This document shows positions 19,097 through 28,847 of a stretch of 64,000 bases of DNA, piece after piece. Source of the stretch: Plebeiibacterium sediminum (GTDB lineage Bacteria > Bacteroidota > Bacteroidia > Bacteroidales > Marinilabiliaceae). The DNA is taken from the NCBI RefSeq assembly GCF_026013605.1, contig NZ_JAPDPJ010000001.1, forward strand, positions 186,001 to 250,000, read 5' to 3'. Within the stretch, counting starts at the first letter, position 1, and each line of letters begins with the position of its first letter. The translations under genes and the position numbers were made by a program. The notes below the pieces were generated by a model, which saw nothing but the letters and a program-made list of their open reading frames with translations, was not told the DNA's origin and did not search any database.

Positions 19097-19124
19097 CAAA
19101 GATAATAATTATTTTTCAATGCAA
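19097..19124 (-). promoter_or_regulatory. Promoter of rpsP
   Basis: On the minus strand, TTG (19124-19122) stands 17 bp before TATCTTTG (19104-19097), an exact match to the -7 consensus TAnnTTTG. It lies about 55 bp before the rpsP ATG and inside the longer reading frame, which supports the shorter start. Confidence 0.6.
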
Positions 19125-19154
19125 CTTATTTGAATTAAAATAATTACTTCATAT

Positions 19155-19940
19155 TTAAAGCAATACTACTTTTTCTATGGTATTTAAAACACCATCATCA
19201 TTATTATCGGGTGCCTGAAACGCAGCAATATTTTTGATAGTGGGGTGAGCATTTTCCATAGCATAACTATATTTAGCCATTTTCAGCATCTCCAAATCAT
19301 TAAGATAATCACCAAAGGCCATTGTTTCATCATTTGAAACGCCAAGTTTTTCTTGTACAATTTTTAGAGCCATACCTTTATTAACCTCTATTGGCATAAT
19401 ATCAATCCATTGATCACTTGATGGCGCAATAGCTAAATGTTCGGTATACTTTTGCCAAACATCCCAACTATTATTTTTCCATGTCTTACTATCGAATAAG
19501 GCAATTTTTAGAATGGTTTCATCCAACTCCATTAAGTCGTCAACAATTTCAAGGCCTTTATAATACTTGCTTGCTTCCGGCAAAAATTCTTCCTGACTTT
19601 TCTCAATGTATGAAGTATGCATACCACAAACAGTAATATAAACACCATCTGTTGCCCGGGCATCTTTAATAATAGATCTTACAAACGACATATCAAGAGG
19701 TTTCACAACAATTGGCTCCTCATCCATATTGATAAAAGCTCCATTATCACAAATAAAAAGGATATTATGGTTGAAAAAATTAAACTGTGGCACAAGTGAA
19801 TAGGATGGTCTACCACTCGCAACCGCAAACTTAATTCCTTTCTCCTGTAGCTTTGTATACACTTCCTGAAACTTTGGAGAAAGTTCTTTCTCGTCATTCA
19901 GCAAGGTTCCATCCATATCCGATACAATTAATTTTATCAT
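19155..19940 (-). CDS. Cof-type HAD-IIB phosphatase
   Basis: I start at the ATG at 19940 (MIKLIVSDMDGTLLNDEKELS), so the gene begins 4 bp after the DUF3810 stop. The longer frame would overlap that gene by 47 bp. The 261-residue protein has HAD motif I (DMDGTLL, nucleophile Asp), motif II (VASGRP), a lysine in EVNKGMALK and motif IV (AFGDYLNDLEMLKMAKYSYAMENAHPTIK). A IIB cap lies between motifs II and III. Such enzymes dephosphorylate sugar phosphates or flavin-type cofactors in the cytoplasm. The substrate cannot be assigned. Confidence 0.9.
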   Translation of the reverse strand: MIKLIVSDMDGTLLNDEKELSPKFQEVYTKLQEKGIKFAVASGRPSYSLVPQFNFFNHNILFICDNGAFINMDEEPIVVKPLDMSFVRSIIKDARATDGVYITVCGMHTSYIEKSQEEFLPEASKYYKGLEIVDDLMELDETILKIALFDSKTWKNNSWDVWQKYTEHLAIAPSSDQWIDIMPIEVNKGMALKIVQEKLGVSNDETMAFGDYLNDLEMLKMAKYSYAMENAHPTIKNIAAFQAPDNNDDGVLNTIEKVVLL

Positions 19941-19944
19941 ATAA

Positions 19945-21015
19945 TTACTTTTTAAATATCTCATTATTAGTATTCGACAAATAGAAATCAATAATCAACT
20001 GTACCACACCACCATAATCTGCAACACCATTTTTCACTTGATTTGATTTCAAATAGGCATCATTAACTTTTCGTGCTGCCTCATCGATTTTATCACTTCT
20101 TAAATTCTTCCAGTATTCTCTTCTGGCTCTAAAATCAGAAATTACTTCTGGTTTTATCTTTTTTATGATTTCCTTTTGATCTGTCACATCTCTTGATTGA
20201 TACAAAAAGAATCCCAAAGCATAAAGCCATCCACTATAATTAGCAAATTGATCATCTGAATTTACAGTTATCATCCAGGCATAAAAATTAGCTTCTGCTT
20301 CACTTGTTATTCCAAGCTGATGACTCATTTCATGAGCTGTGACGATTGGTTTATCCCAAACTGATAAATAAGCATTTACATGTACTTCATTAAAAAACGG
20401 ACCGTAATAACCTAAAATTGAAGCCTTCGCAAAAAAATCACTAAATAAAATATGCTTAACTCTTCTTTGTCCATTAGGATAAGGATAATTTAAAGTATAA
20501 TGCAGTTGCTCTATTGAAGGTTCAAGTACAGATTGATAATTAACACTGTCTTTACCAACAAATGAGATGTAAGATTTGTTTGTTTTTTCAATGACCAGAT
20601 CTAAAACCTTAACTAAGGTATCTTTATCTGCTTTTGATTTTTCGATCCCAATACGATGATGTGCATCCTGCCTTAAATAATTAAATCCCCAAAACCAGTA
20701 GAACAAAAAATATACCACTGCTAAAATCTGGGTAAGTCTGAGAAAAAACCATTTGACAGATCGTTTTCGAAGAATAACAAGGCATACACCAAATATCACT
20801 ATTAAAACCAACAAAACGTAAAAAGCATCATCTAATGAAAAAGAAATTAAACTTGAAAAATTAGATAGAACAGAAGCAATAACAGGATATATTGATTGGG
20901 CATAGATATGCTCTGTTAATTCTGCATTATTCTTAAAAAAAACAAAAGTAAAGTAGGTAAATATTGCTAAGAAAAAAGGAATGAACTGTATGAAATATTT
21001 TTTGAAGTAATGCAT
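19945..21015 (-). CDS. DUF3810 membrane protein with HExxH zinc-protease-like motif
   Basis: A 356-residue protein with three N-terminal membrane helices (YFIQFIPFFLAIFTYFTFVFF; AFYVLLVLIVIFGVCLVIL; ILAVVYFLFYWFWGFNYLR) and a soluble C-terminal domain. The segment IVTAHEMSHQLGITSEAEANFYAWM contains HEMSH and a downstream glutamate, the pattern of gluzincin metallopeptidases. This matches the Bacteroidota family DUF3810. A membrane-anchored peptidase role is plausible but unproven. It shares a transcript with the HAD phosphatase and is divergent from mpl. Confidence 0.82.
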   Translation of the reverse strand: MHYFKKYFIQFIPFFLAIFTYFTFVFFKNNAELTEHIYAQSIYPVIASVLSNFSSLISFSLDDAFYVLLVLIVIFGVCLVILRKRSVKWFFLRLTQILAVVYFLFYWFWGFNYLRQDAHHRIGIEKSKADKDTLVKVLDLVIEKTNKSYISFVGKDSVNYQSVLEPSIEQLHYTLNYPYPNGQRRVKHILFSDFFAKASILGYYGPFFNEVHVNAYLSVWDKPIVTAHEMSHQLGITSEAEANFYAWMITVNSDDQFANYSGWLYALGFFLYQSRDVTDQKEIIKKIKPEVISDFRARREYWKNLRSDKIDEAARKVNDAYLKSNQVKNGVADYGGVVQLIIDFYLSNTNNEIFKK

Positions 21016-21112
21016 TGTATGGATTTGAAAGGTATTCTTATTACTTTCGCTAAGGCAACAAATATAATGCTAATTTGTAAGCCAATTTTTAACTCTTGAT
21101 TTAATTTATGTT

Positions 21113-22468
21113 ATGCATATTCATTTTATAGCTATTGGCGGTGCTGCTATGCACAACTTAGCCATTGCACTTCACTCAAAAGGATATAAGGTTACCGGTT
21201 CAGATGATGAGATTTTTGATCCATCAAAAAGCAGACTACAAAAACATGGCTTATTGCCGGAAGAGTTTGGCTGGTTTCCTGATAAAATAAACGATCAAAT
21301 TGATGTTATCATTTTAGGCATGCATGCCAGAAAAGATAATCCGGAACTGATCAGAGCACAGGAATTAAATTTAAAGGTGTACTCTTATCCTGAATATTTA
21401 TATGAACAATGTAAAGATAAAAAGAGAGTAGTTATTGGTGGTAGTCATGGTAAAACAACCATCACGTCAATGGTTATGCATGTATTAAAAACTCTGGACT
21501 ACAAATTTGACTACATGGTTGGAGCTCAAATTGAAGGTTTTGATACAATGGTTAGCGTATCGCACGATGCTCCAATAGCAATTTTTGAAGGAGATGAGTA
21601 TTTATCTTCACCTATTGATTTGCGTCCAAAATTTCATTGGTACAAACCACACATTGCATTACTAACAGGAGTTGCCTGGGATCACATCAATGTTTTCCCC
21701 ACCTGGGATAATTATGTAGAGCAGTTTAAAATATTTTCTGATTCTATCGAAAAAAACGGAACACTGGTTTGGTATCTTTTAGATGAAGAATTACAAAAAA
21801 TTGCACCGTCACTAAGAAAAGATATTAAGTCTTTAGCTTATGATGAAATTGAATCCAATATAGAGGAGGGACAAACTACCATAACTTTTAATGGTAAGAA
21901 ATATTATCTATCCATTTTTGGAGGACACAATCTGCAAAATTTAAATGGAGCAAGACTCGTTTGTGCAGAATTAGGTATAGATGATGAAGCATTTCTTACG
22001 GCTATCTCAACATTTAAAGGAGCTGCCAAAAGATTACAAACATTAAAACAAACTGTTCAATCTACTATATATCTTGACTTTGCACATTCACCATCAAAAC
22101 TTAAGGCAACAATTGAAGCAGTAAAAAATCAAAATAAGGAGAGAACACTAGTGGCCTGTATGGAATTACATACTTTTAGTAGCTTAAATAAAGACTTTCT
22201 GCCACAATATAAAGAAACAATGAACAAAGCTGACATTGCCTTTGTATATTTTAATCCTCAGGTTGTTGAGCATAAAAAATTACCCAAAATAACGATTGAT
22301 GAAGTAACAACAGCTTTTGGTTCAAAAAATGTAAAAGTTTTTGATGATACAGAATTACTTCAGAAAGAACTTAAAAATATAGAATGGAAAAATAAGAACC
22401 TGCTATTGATGAGTTCTGGCAACTTTTCAGGCATTGATTTTAACATATTTTCAAACGAATTGATTTAA
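21113..22468 (+). CDS. mpl: UDP-N-acetylmuramate:L-alanyl-gamma-D-glutamyl-meso-diaminopimelate ligase
   Basis: A 451-residue Mur-ligase family protein. The N-terminal nucleotide-sugar domain starts HIHFIAIGGAAMHNLAIALHSKGYKVTGSDDEIFDPS. The ATP loop is VIGGSHGKTTITSMVMHVL, and the central domain has EGDEYLSSPIDLRPKFHWYKPHIALLTGVAWDH. The C-terminal ligand domain includes DFAHSPSKLKATIEAVK. The Mpl subgroup attaches recycled murein tripeptide to UDP-MurNAc, in contrast to MurC, which adds L-alanine. The short N-terminal domain and the GDEY/DLRPKFHWY signature favour Mpl. It is a single gene followed by a hairpin. Confidence 0.9.
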   Translation: MHIHFIAIGGAAMHNLAIALHSKGYKVTGSDDEIFDPSKSRLQKHGLLPEEFGWFPDKINDQIDVIILGMHARKDNPELIRAQELNLKVYSYPEYLYEQCKDKKRVVIGGSHGKTTITSMVMHVLKTLDYKFDYMVGAQIEGFDTMVSVSHDAPIAIFEGDEYLSSPIDLRPKFHWYKPHIALLTGVAWDHINVFPTWDNYVEQFKIFSDSIEKNGTLVWYLLDEELQKIAPSLRKDIKSLAYDEIESNIEEGQTTITFNGKKYYLSIFGGHNLQNLNGARLVCAELGIDDEAFLTAISTFKGAAKRLQTLKQTVQSTIYLDFAHSPSKLKATIEAVKNQNKERTLVACMELHTFSSLNKDFLPQYKETMNKADIAFVYFNPQVVEHKKLPKITIDEVTTAFGSKNVKVFDDTELLQKELKNIEWKNKNLLLMSSGNFSGIDFNIFSNELI

Positions 22469-22479
22469 TATTCAATCTA

Positions 22480-22523
22480 TTAAGGGAATATATCGGGCAT
22501 TTTCACCCCACATATTCCCTTAA
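22480..22523 (+). terminator. Hairpin after mpl
   Basis: TTAAGGGAATAT (22480-22491) pairs with ATATTCCCTTAA (22512-22523) across about 20 bases. The following T-run is short, so it may be a weak terminator or an mRNA 3'-end structure. I see no other feature between 22524 and the next gene at 22784. Confidence 0.55.
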
Positions 22524-22783
22524 TTTCCTATCCTCAGAATATGAATCTCACAATTAAATCAGAACCTCTCCACTTTTTTCACTCTCATACTACCTGATTA
22601 TCTTCATTTTATGAAATGTCACGTTTTTGTCACATCGTTAAATGAACTTTTGCATTATCAAAAGCGTAAAAGTAAATACACATAAATTGAGCTATCCTGA
22701 AAATGGTGTCTGAAATATTGAGAATATTTATATTTTTTGTAAATTAATAGTGATTTATTATGCATTTTATTTAACAATCTACT

Positions 22784-23956
22784 ATGAGTATCTTAACTTT
22801 AGGAATTTCATTAATTATACTAGCAGGATTATTGTGTTGGGGAATATTAAAACTCGTTTTTAAAAACACATTTGTATTCTTTATTGGCTCTATATTTTTA
22901 TTGGTTATGGATGCCATTGCATGTTTTGGTTTTACTGTTGGACAAAAAGGTCTTATACATTTAATATGGGCTGTTCCAATTGCTATTATCATGATTATTG
23001 CAAGCTATTACTTTCTTGCAAAAAGAGTAAAAGCTCCAATTCAACATTTAACTGAAGTTATTAAACAAATGAGTAATAAGGATATTACTGTAAATATTGA
23101 CGATAAGTATAAAAATGAGAAATATGAAATTAAAGATATTGTTGATTCCATTCATGAACTTATTACTTCCACACGAATTTTAATGCACGACTTGGATACA
23201 AGTGCAAATGAATTACTAAACTCCAGTTCACAAATTAACTCAAGTACAAATGCTATTAGCAATAGTGCCAGTGAGCAAGCCAGCGGAATTGAAGAAATCT
23301 CTTCTTCAATAGAAGAAATGAGCGCTAATATCCAGAATAACTCGAACAATGCATTAGAATCAAAAAATATTAGCACAAAAGCAAATACACTTCTACAAGT
23401 ATCCCTCAAAAGAGTTGAGGAAGCAGTTGATCTAATGAATCGAATAAATAAGGAAGTTGAGATAGTAAGCGAAATTGCTAATCAAACAAATATTTTAGCA
23501 TTAAATGCTTCGATCGAAGCCAGCAAGGCTGGTGCAGCAGGCAAAGGATTCTCTGTTGTTGCAAATGAGGTTAGAACTTTGGCAGAACAGTCTACCCTAT
23601 CAGCCTCTGAAATAAATCAGTTGACCATGTCTGGTGTTCAAAAGATCAACCAGGTTATGCAAGAAATAAATGAATTAAATATAGAAACCCAGAAATCAGC
23701 CGAGCTTGTTACGGAAGTAGCTACAGCAAATCAGGAGTTAAATATAGGAGCCGGGCAAATTAATGCTTCTATCCAGGAACTTACAAAGTCTGTTCAGGAA
23801 AATGCAGCATCGAGCGAAGAGCTAAATGCTACATCAGGTTCATTACTTGATACCGCTCAAAAGCTCACTAATGTTGTTAAGTTATACCAATACAAACAGG
23901 CTGAAGTCATATCAATAAATCGTTCAAGTAAACACAAAGCAGTTCAAACAGCGTAA
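22784..23956 (+). CDS. Methyl-accepting chemotaxis-like protein without periplasmic sensor
   Basis: A 390-residue protein with about three closely spaced N-terminal membrane helices (residues 3-90) and no extracytoplasmic ligand domain. A HAMP-like segment follows ([25 protein letters not shown]). Then comes a long coiled-coil signalling domain with the hairpin tip [40 protein letters not shown]. No CheA, CheW, CheR or CheB gene and no methyltransferase-binding pentapeptide is seen. It may sense membrane or cytoplasmic state. A 144-residue STAS-like gene lies 62 bp downstream. Confidence 0.88.
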   Translation: MSILTLGISLIILAGLLCWGILKLVFKNTFVFFIGSIFLLVMDAIACFGFTVGQKGLIHLIWAVPIAIIMIIASYYFLAKRVKAPIQHLTEVIKQMSNKDITVNIDDKYKNEKYEIKDIVDSIHELITSTRILMHDLDTSANELLNSSSQINSSTNAISNSASEQASGIEEISSSIEEMSANIQNNSNNALESKNISTKANTLLQVSLKRVEEAVDLMNRINKEVEIVSEIANQTNILALNASIEASKAGAAGKGFSVVANEVRTLAEQSTLSASEINQLTMSGVQKINQVMQEINELNIETQKSAELVTEVATANQELNIGAGQINASIQELTKSVQENAASSEELNATSGSLLDTAQKLTNVVKLYQYKQAEVISINRSSKHKAVQTA

Positions 23957-24018
23957 CACAAAAATAAATTGAAAACAATAGTAAAATATTATACCAATTT
24001 CTAACTCATTTTAAGGCT

Positions 24019-24453
24019 ATGGTTACATATAATTACAACAAGGGGAAAGAATACATTGAAGCTGTATTTAAGGACAAAATTAATCAAGGAGAAATCGTTA
24101 ATTATATCAACTCTTTAATGAAAGAGAATCATTTACCAGAAAACCTCAAAGGAATAATTGATGCCCGCGAAGCATCCTTTGGATTTCACCCTGCAGATTT
24201 ATATAACATTATTGAGGTTAATGTTAAAATGTTTAGCCGCTTTAATACACTTAAGGTAGCTGTAATTATAACTAATCCTGTTGACACAGCTTTAGCAATG
24301 ATTTTCACAAGACTAATTCAGTTAGAAAGATATCGATTTAAAGTTTTCACCACTCCGGAAGCTGCAGAAAGATGGATTACAAAAGGACATTCTAATGAGA
24401 TTCCGAGGAAATATCCCAATAATACTTTTGTGAAAAATATTATGCCTAACTAA
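24019..24453 (+). CDS. Small STAS/SpoIIAA-like protein of unknown function
   Basis: A soluble 144-residue protein without signal or membrane segments. The alternation NLKGIIDAREASFGFHPADLYNIIEV / FNTLKVAVIITNPVDTALAMIFTRL / FKVFTTPEAAERWI resembles STAS/SpoIIAA-like folds. In these, a central beta strand with Asp is followed by a helix and a last strand ending in a helix with 'F.t.eeA..Wl'. The family is inferred from pattern only. It follows the chemoreceptor-like gene by 62 bp and ends before a strong terminator. The pair could be a two-gene unit in which this protein is a partner or output of the receptor. Confidence 0.7.
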   Translation: MVTYNYNKGKEYIEAVFKDKINQGEIVNYINSLMKENHLPENLKGIIDAREASFGFHPADLYNIIEVNVKMFSRFNTLKVAVIITNPVDTALAMIFTRLIQLERYRFKVFTTPEAAERWITKGHSNEIPRKYPNNTFVKNIMPN

Positions 24454-24480
24454 CAATACTTTTCAAATTACGATACAAAA

Positions 24481-24514
24481 AAAGGGTTTGCATTTTTGCA
24501 AACCCTTTCTTATT
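24481..24514. terminator. Bidirectional terminator
   Basis: AAAGGGTTTGCA (24481-24492) pairs with TGCAAACCCTTT (24497-24508) around TTTT. A-rich sequence precedes it and T-rich sequence follows. It serves the STAS-like gene and the convergent ahcY. Confidence 0.85.
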
Positions 24515-24528
24515 TATTATTATATAGA

Positions 24529-25953
24529 TTAATATCTATAATGATCTGGCTTATATGGACCTTCCTGAGGTACTCCAATATAATCAGCTTGTTCTTTTGA
24601 AAGCTTAGTCAATTTAACACCTAACTTAGCTAAGTGTAAACGAGCCACTTCTTCATCTAAATGTTTAGGAAGTGTATAAACTCCTACTTCATAATCTTTT
24701 TCCCACAATTCTAACTGAGCCAATGTTTGGTTTGTAAATGAGTTACTCATTACAAAACTTGGGTGACCTGTTGCATTACCTAAGTTTACCAAACGACCTC
24801 TTGAAAGAAGAATTATTGCGTGTCCATCAGGGAATTCAAACATATCAACCTGAGGCTTAATGTTCTTTTCTTTAATTCCTGGATATTTTTCTAGTTTCTC
24901 AACTTGAATCTCGTTATCAAAGTGACCAATATTACAAACAATAGCCTGATCTTTCATCTTTTCCATGTGATCAATAGTAATAATATCTTTATTACCTGTT
25001 GTTGTAACATAAATATCAGCCTCGAATAAAGCATCTTCAGTTGTAGTTACTTCAAAGCCTTCCATTGCAGCTTGTAATGCACAAATCGGATCAATTTCAG
25101 TAATTAACACCCTTGCACCAAAACCACGCATACTTTGAGCACATCCTTTACCTACATCACCATAACCACAAACAAGAACAGTCTTACCCGCTACCATTAC
25201 ATCAGTTCCTCGCTTAATACCATCGGCTAAACTTTCTCTACATCCATATAAGTTATCAAACTTAGATTTTGTAACAGAATCGTTCACGTTGATTGCTGGG
25301 AATAGTAACTCACCTTTTTCCATCATGTGATATAAACGGTGAACACCTGTAGTAGTTTCTTCACTTACCCCCTTACATTTTTCTGCAGCTTTAGTCCAAC
25401 GAGTTGGATTTTTTGCTAAAACTTCCTTCAATTTAGCTACAAGCTCACGGAAATCTTCACCTTCACCAGATAGATCTCTATCTAACACAGAACTATCTTT
25501 TTCAGCATCACATCCAAGGTGAATCATCATTGTTGCATCACCTCCGTCATCAACAATTAAATCTGGTCCTTCACCATTTCCGAAATCCAAAGCTCTTTCT
25601 GTACACCACCAATACTCCTCCAGTGTTTCACCTTTCCAGGCAAATACAGGTACACCTGTTTCTGCAATAGCTGCAGCAGCATGATCCTGTGTACTGTAAA
25701 TATTACAGCTACACCATCTAACCTCTGCTCCTAAAGCAACTAAAGTTTCAATAAGTACTGCTGTTTGTACAGTCATATGAAGAGAACCCATAATTTTTGC
25801 ACCTTTTAAAGGTTTTGATTCTCCATATTTATCTCTCAATGCCATTAACCCTGGCATTTCTTTTTCTGCTATCTCAATTTCTTTTCTTCCAAACTCAGCC
25901 TCTGCCATATCCTTAACCTTGTATGGAAGAGTATCTGTTAAAATTTCAGACAT
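24529..25953 (-). CDS. ahcY: Adenosylhomocysteinase (S-adenosylhomocysteine hydrolase)
   Basis: A 474-residue enzyme with the SAHH layout. The substrate domain has [42 protein letters not shown], a region signature. The NAD domain has the GxGxxG turn [24 protein letters not shown]. Also present are [13 protein letters not shown] and the C-terminal NAD-binding tail ending KPDHYRY. It splits S-adenosylhomocysteine to homocysteine and adenosine, regenerating the methyl cycle, and so is linked to the metY pathway elsewhere in the window. It is monocistronic, with its own promoter at 25979-25986. Confidence 0.97.
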   Translation of the reverse strand: MSEILTDTLPYKVKDMAEAEFGRKEIEIAEKEMPGLMALRDKYGESKPLKGAKIMGSLHMTVQTAVLIETLVALGAEVRWCSCNIYSTQDHAAAAIAETGVPVFAWKGETLEEYWWCTERALDFGNGEGPDLIVDDGGDATMMIHLGCDAEKDSSVLDRDLSGEGEDFRELVAKLKEVLAKNPTRWTKAAEKCKGVSEETTTGVHRLYHMMEKGELLFPAINVNDSVTKSKFDNLYGCRESLADGIKRGTDVMVAGKTVLVCGYGDVGKGCAQSMRGFGARVLITEIDPICALQAAMEGFEVTTTEDALFEADIYVTTTGNKDIITIDHMEKMKDQAIVCNIGHFDNEIQVEKLEKYPGIKEKNIKPQVDMFEFPDGHAIILLSRGRLVNLGNATGHPSFVMSNSFTNQTLAQLELWEKDYEVGVYTLPKHLDEEVARLHLAKLGVKLTKLSKEQADYIGVPQEGPYKPDHYRY

Positions 25954-25978
25954 ATTTAAGTATTTTTGTTATAGACTG

Positions 25979-25986
25979 CAAAAGTA
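25979..25986 (-). promoter_or_regulatory. -7 element of the ahcY promoter
   Basis: Minus-strand TACTTTTG matches TAnnTTTG exactly and lies 26 bp before the ahcY ATG. The -33 region is only loosely TTTG-like. The 68-bp gap is too short for an SAH riboswitch plus promoter, and none is seen. Confidence 0.5.
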
Positions 25987-26021
25987 GTAAAAAAAGAGTA
26001 AACTATCAGATAATTATAAAA

Positions 26022-26963
26022 TTAGCCAATATAATCCCTAAGTAATTTACGAATATTTAATTCATCATTTTTTAATTGTTGAACAAGCGCTTCAAGTCCA
26101 TCAAACTTTTGTTCTTCACGAACTTTTTCAATAAACGAAACAGTCACTTCTTCGGAGTAAATATCCTGATTGAAATCCAGGATATGAACTTCAATGGTGA
26201 GTTCAAACTCATTTGAATTTATAGTTGGACGAACTCCAACATTAAGCATACCGCCATACTGCTTACCAATAACATTTACCAGGCATGCATAAACTCCTTT
26301 ACCTGGAATAAGTTTATAATGTTCGTTAGGTTTAATATTAGCAGTTGGATATCCTAATTTACGTCCTAATTTTTTACCCCCTGTTACAGTTCCAAAGATA
26401 GAATAATCATAACCTAATATACGATTTGCCTCAAGAACCCGACCTTCATTTAACAAATTACGAACCGCTGTTGAACTTACAGCCACATCTCCTTCATAAA
26501 CAGCATCTACGCGAGAAATCGTAAAATTATATTTTTTAGCTAATTGCTGATATACGGTGTAATCGTGAACCCGATCTCTGCCAAAACGGTGATTATATCC
26601 AACAACCAGATGCTTCATCTTGATTTTTTTAATCAAAATCTCAACTATAAATTCCTCTGCAGTTTTTGATGCCAGCTCTTTATTAAAAGGTAATAGAAAT
26701 AACTGCTCTATCCCCTGTTGACTAATAATAACCGTTTTTTCATCCAACGTTGTGATAAATTGTAATGAGTCTTCATTTTTTTTTAAGACCATTCGAGGAT
26801 GAGGCCAAAAAGTTAAAACGGTAGGAGTAAGTGATTTTTCTTTTGATACATCCATTACATGACTAAGTAATTTCTTGTGTCCTGCATGAACTCCATCAAA
26901 CATTCCTAAAGTAACTACTGTATCTGCACCACTATATGATTCCGGATTAGAATATACCTTCAT
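26022..26963 (-). CDS. ribF: Bifunctional riboflavin kinase / FAD synthetase
   Basis: A 313-residue protein of normal RibF length. The N-terminal adenylyltransferase domain has VTLGMFDGVHAGHKKLLSHV (HxGH-type nucleotide motif), VVGYNHRFGRDR and VSSTAVRNLLNEG. The C-terminal riboflavin kinase domain has GKKLGRKLGYPTANI and LIPGKGVYACLVNV. It converts riboflavin to FMN and FAD. No FMN riboswitch is seen upstream; a consensus -7 element lies at 26984-26991. It is transcribed alone. Confidence 0.96.
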   Translation of the reverse strand: MKVYSNPESYSGADTVVTLGMFDGVHAGHKKLLSHVMDVSKEKSLTPTVLTFWPHPRMVLKKNEDSLQFITTLDEKTVIISQQGIEQLFLLPFNKELASKTAEEFIVEILIKKIKMKHLVVGYNHRFGRDRVHDYTVYQQLAKKYNFTISRVDAVYEGDVAVSSTAVRNLLNEGRVLEANRILGYDYSIFGTVTGGKKLGRKLGYPTANIKPNEHYKLIPGKGVYACLVNVIGKQYGGMLNVGVRPTINSNEFELTIEVHILDFNQDIYSEEVTVSFIEKVREEQKFDGLEALVQQLKNDELNIRKLLRDYIG

Positions 26964-26983
26964 TTCACTTTCAAATTTGGCTA

Positions 26984-26991
26984 CAAAATTA
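26984..26991 (-). promoter_or_regulatory. -7 element of the ribF promoter
   Basis: Minus-strand TAATTTTG matches TAnnTTTG exactly, 21 bp before the ribF ATG. The spacing to the start codon implies a very short untranslated leader. Confidence 0.45.
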
Positions 26992-27025
26992 CTTTAAAAA
27001 TCGAGAATTAATAAAAAACTTAGAT

Positions 27026-27778
27026 TTACATTCCTAACACATCCTTAAGTAGTTTATAACCATTCTTACTGGCATTAATTTTATCGCTATTCTTTAAAAC
27101 TACAACATGACTGTCTTTTTCGTATTGCTCAATTTTATGAATACTTAATATATTAACAATATAAGAACGATGAATTCTCACAAACTGATGTTCGTTTAAA
27201 TGAGATTGAAAATACTTCATCGTTCTGGATTTTATGTATCTATTATCTGCTGTATGAATAAACACAAAATCGTCAGAAGCCTCAATATAAATAACCTCAT
27301 CAACAGGAATCATTTCCAGATTACTGTTCTTCTTAACTACAATTCGTGTTAATTTTGAGTTTTCATTATCAAGACTTTTATCTATCAAATTATTCAAAGA
27401 TTCTTTATGGGTAGTATTTTGTGAGTTTAAAACCTTTTTTACTGCCTGTTCAAATCGATCTTTACTGAATGGCTTTAACAAATAATCAATAGCATTTAAC
27501 TCAAAAGCTTTAATTGCAAACTGATCATAAGCAGTAGTAAAAATAACTTTAGGTGGATTTTCAATCACTTCCAGCATTTCTAAACCTGAGACTTTAGGCA
27601 TTTGAATATCTAAAAATATCAAATCCGGTTTAAATTGCTGAATGAGCTTAACCCCCTCAAAACCATTAGCTCCTTCTGCCAACACTTCAACCTCAGTAAA
27701 AACCTTTAAATATGCTTTGATTAATTCTCTGGCAGGTTTTTCATCATCAATAATAATAGCCTTTAGTTTATGACTCAT
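27026..27778 (-). CDS. LytTR-family response regulator
   Basis: I start at the ATG at 27778, which overlaps the kinase stop (TGATG); a GTG one codon earlier is also possible. The 250-residue protein has a receiver domain (KAIIIDDEKPARELI; phosphoacceptor in PDLIFLDIQMPKVSG; conserved Thr in VIFTTAYDQFAIKAFELNAIDYLLKPF). A C-terminal LytTR DNA-binding domain follows (YIEASDDFVFIHTADNRYIKSRTMKYFQSHLNEHQFVRIHRSYIVN). It is the cognate partner of the adjacent LytS-type kinase. I infer that it binds the tandem repeats at 29616-29645 and 8905-8934. Confidence 0.94.
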   Translation of the reverse strand: MSHKLKAIIIDDEKPARELIKAYLKVFTEVEVLAEGANGFEGVKLIQQFKPDLIFLDIQMPKVSGLEMLEVIENPPKVIFTTAYDQFAIKAFELNAIDYLLKPFSKDRFEQAVKKVLNSQNTTHKESLNNLIDKSLDNENSKLTRIVVKKNSNLEMIPVDEVIYIEASDDFVFIHTADNRYIKSRTMKYFQSHLNEHQFVRIHRSYIVNILSIHKIEQYEKDSHVVVLKNSDKINASKNGYKLLKDVLGM

Positions 27779-28830
27779 CACTGTAAAAATTGAGGTATTG
27801 TTAATTCAACAAGAAATGTTTGTTCACGTTTTTGAATACGAACCAAATCTTTACTTCCATAAATTTTTCGCATTCTTGCTTTTGTATTTGATAATCCCAA
27901 TCCTTCTCCGATTCTCTCGTCCATATCATTTTCATAGTCATTTTGTAATGATATGATCAAATCACCATTTTTAAGATAACCATGCAGTTCAATATTGGTT
28001 GTATGAATTGAATTATACACTCCATATTTTATTGCATTTTCAATTAAGGGCTGAATTATTAAAGCCGGAACCATCTTTTTCTCACAATCCAATTTGATTT
28101 GCTCAATAAAGTTAATTTTATCACCAAATCGAATCCTTTCGATATCCATATATCTTCTAAAATTTTCCAACTCCTCCTTTAATGGTAATAATTTATGCTG
28201 ATTGTTACGTAAAGAATATCGTAAAAAATCGGATAATTTACTTATCATTTCCCTTGCACCTTCGGCATCATATAAAGTCAAGGAGCTGATTGAGTTTAAA
28301 CTATTAAAAAGGAAATGAGGATTTAATTGAGACTTTAATAAATTTAGTTCTGTATCCGTTAAAAGGTTCTTTAGCTCCAACTTTTCCTTCTTATATTCCT
28401 CTTCATTTTGGGAGCGAATCATAAGAAAATAAACAGAAATAAAGAGTAAATAAATAAGAACTCCTATTAACAATCTTATTAAAACAAAATCGCTATTTAG
28501 TATTGTTGTAAACGAAAAATTACCTTCTAATATGGACAATATTCCCCATGCTGAACCAGCCCAAATTCCGAGAAAAACAAATCCAAGAAAAACTAACTGT
28601 ATAACACTGAATATGGACCCTTTATTCCTATCCAGAAAATAAACCGGATACCAAAGTGATCCGCCCAATAATATTATAATTACATCATAAACTAAAGCAT
28701 AAATTAATGCTGTAGTTACAGAACATTTATAGCCATAATGTATCAGAAGAAAATCGATAACGATAAAAACAGCACCTATAAATAAATAGCTACCAATAGT
28801 AATTTTATTGCTAAAAATAGGATGTTGCAT
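27778..28830 (-). CDS. LytS/YpdA-type sensor histidine kinase
   Basis: The 350-residue membrane kinase has four hydrophobic helices in residues 10-135. A linker (ENEEEYKKEKLELKNLLTDTELNLLKSQ) leads to the His_kinase domain, with the phosphoacceptor in LNPHFLFNSLNSISSLTLYD and the ATP lid GEGLGLSNTKARMRKIYG. It has no large periplasmic domain, so it may sense the membrane itself or the neighbouring LiaF-like protein. It is 17 bp downstream of the LiaF-like gene and overlaps the regulator gene, so the three form one operon. Confidence 0.93.
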   Translation of the reverse strand: MQHPIFSNKITIGSYLFIGAVFIVIDFLLIHYGYKCSVTTALIYALVYDVIIILLGGSLWYPVYFLDRNKGSIFSVIQLVFLGFVFLGIWAGSAWGILSILEGNFSFTTILNSDFVLIRLLIGVLIYLLFISVYFLMIRSQNEEEYKKEKLELKNLLTDTELNLLKSQLNPHFLFNSLNSISSLTLYDAEGAREMISKLSDFLRYSLRNNQHKLLPLKEELENFRRYMDIERIRFGDKINFIEQIKLDCEKKMVPALIIQPLIENAIKYGVYNSIHTTNIELHGYLKNGDLIISLQNDYENDMDERIGEGLGLSNTKARMRKIYGSKDLVRIQKREQTFLVELTIPQFLQ

Positions 28831-28847
28831 TTACAAAAGCCGTTAGA

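Noticed and set aside
19043-19099. 19-residue N-terminal extension of S16
   Set aside because: The segment contains sequence downstream of the TATCTTTG promoter, and the canonical MPVKIRL start follows.
19941-19991. Longer start for the HAD phosphatase
   Set aside because: It would overlap the DUF3810 gene by 47 bp; the MIKLIVSDMDGT start leaves a normal 4-bp gap.
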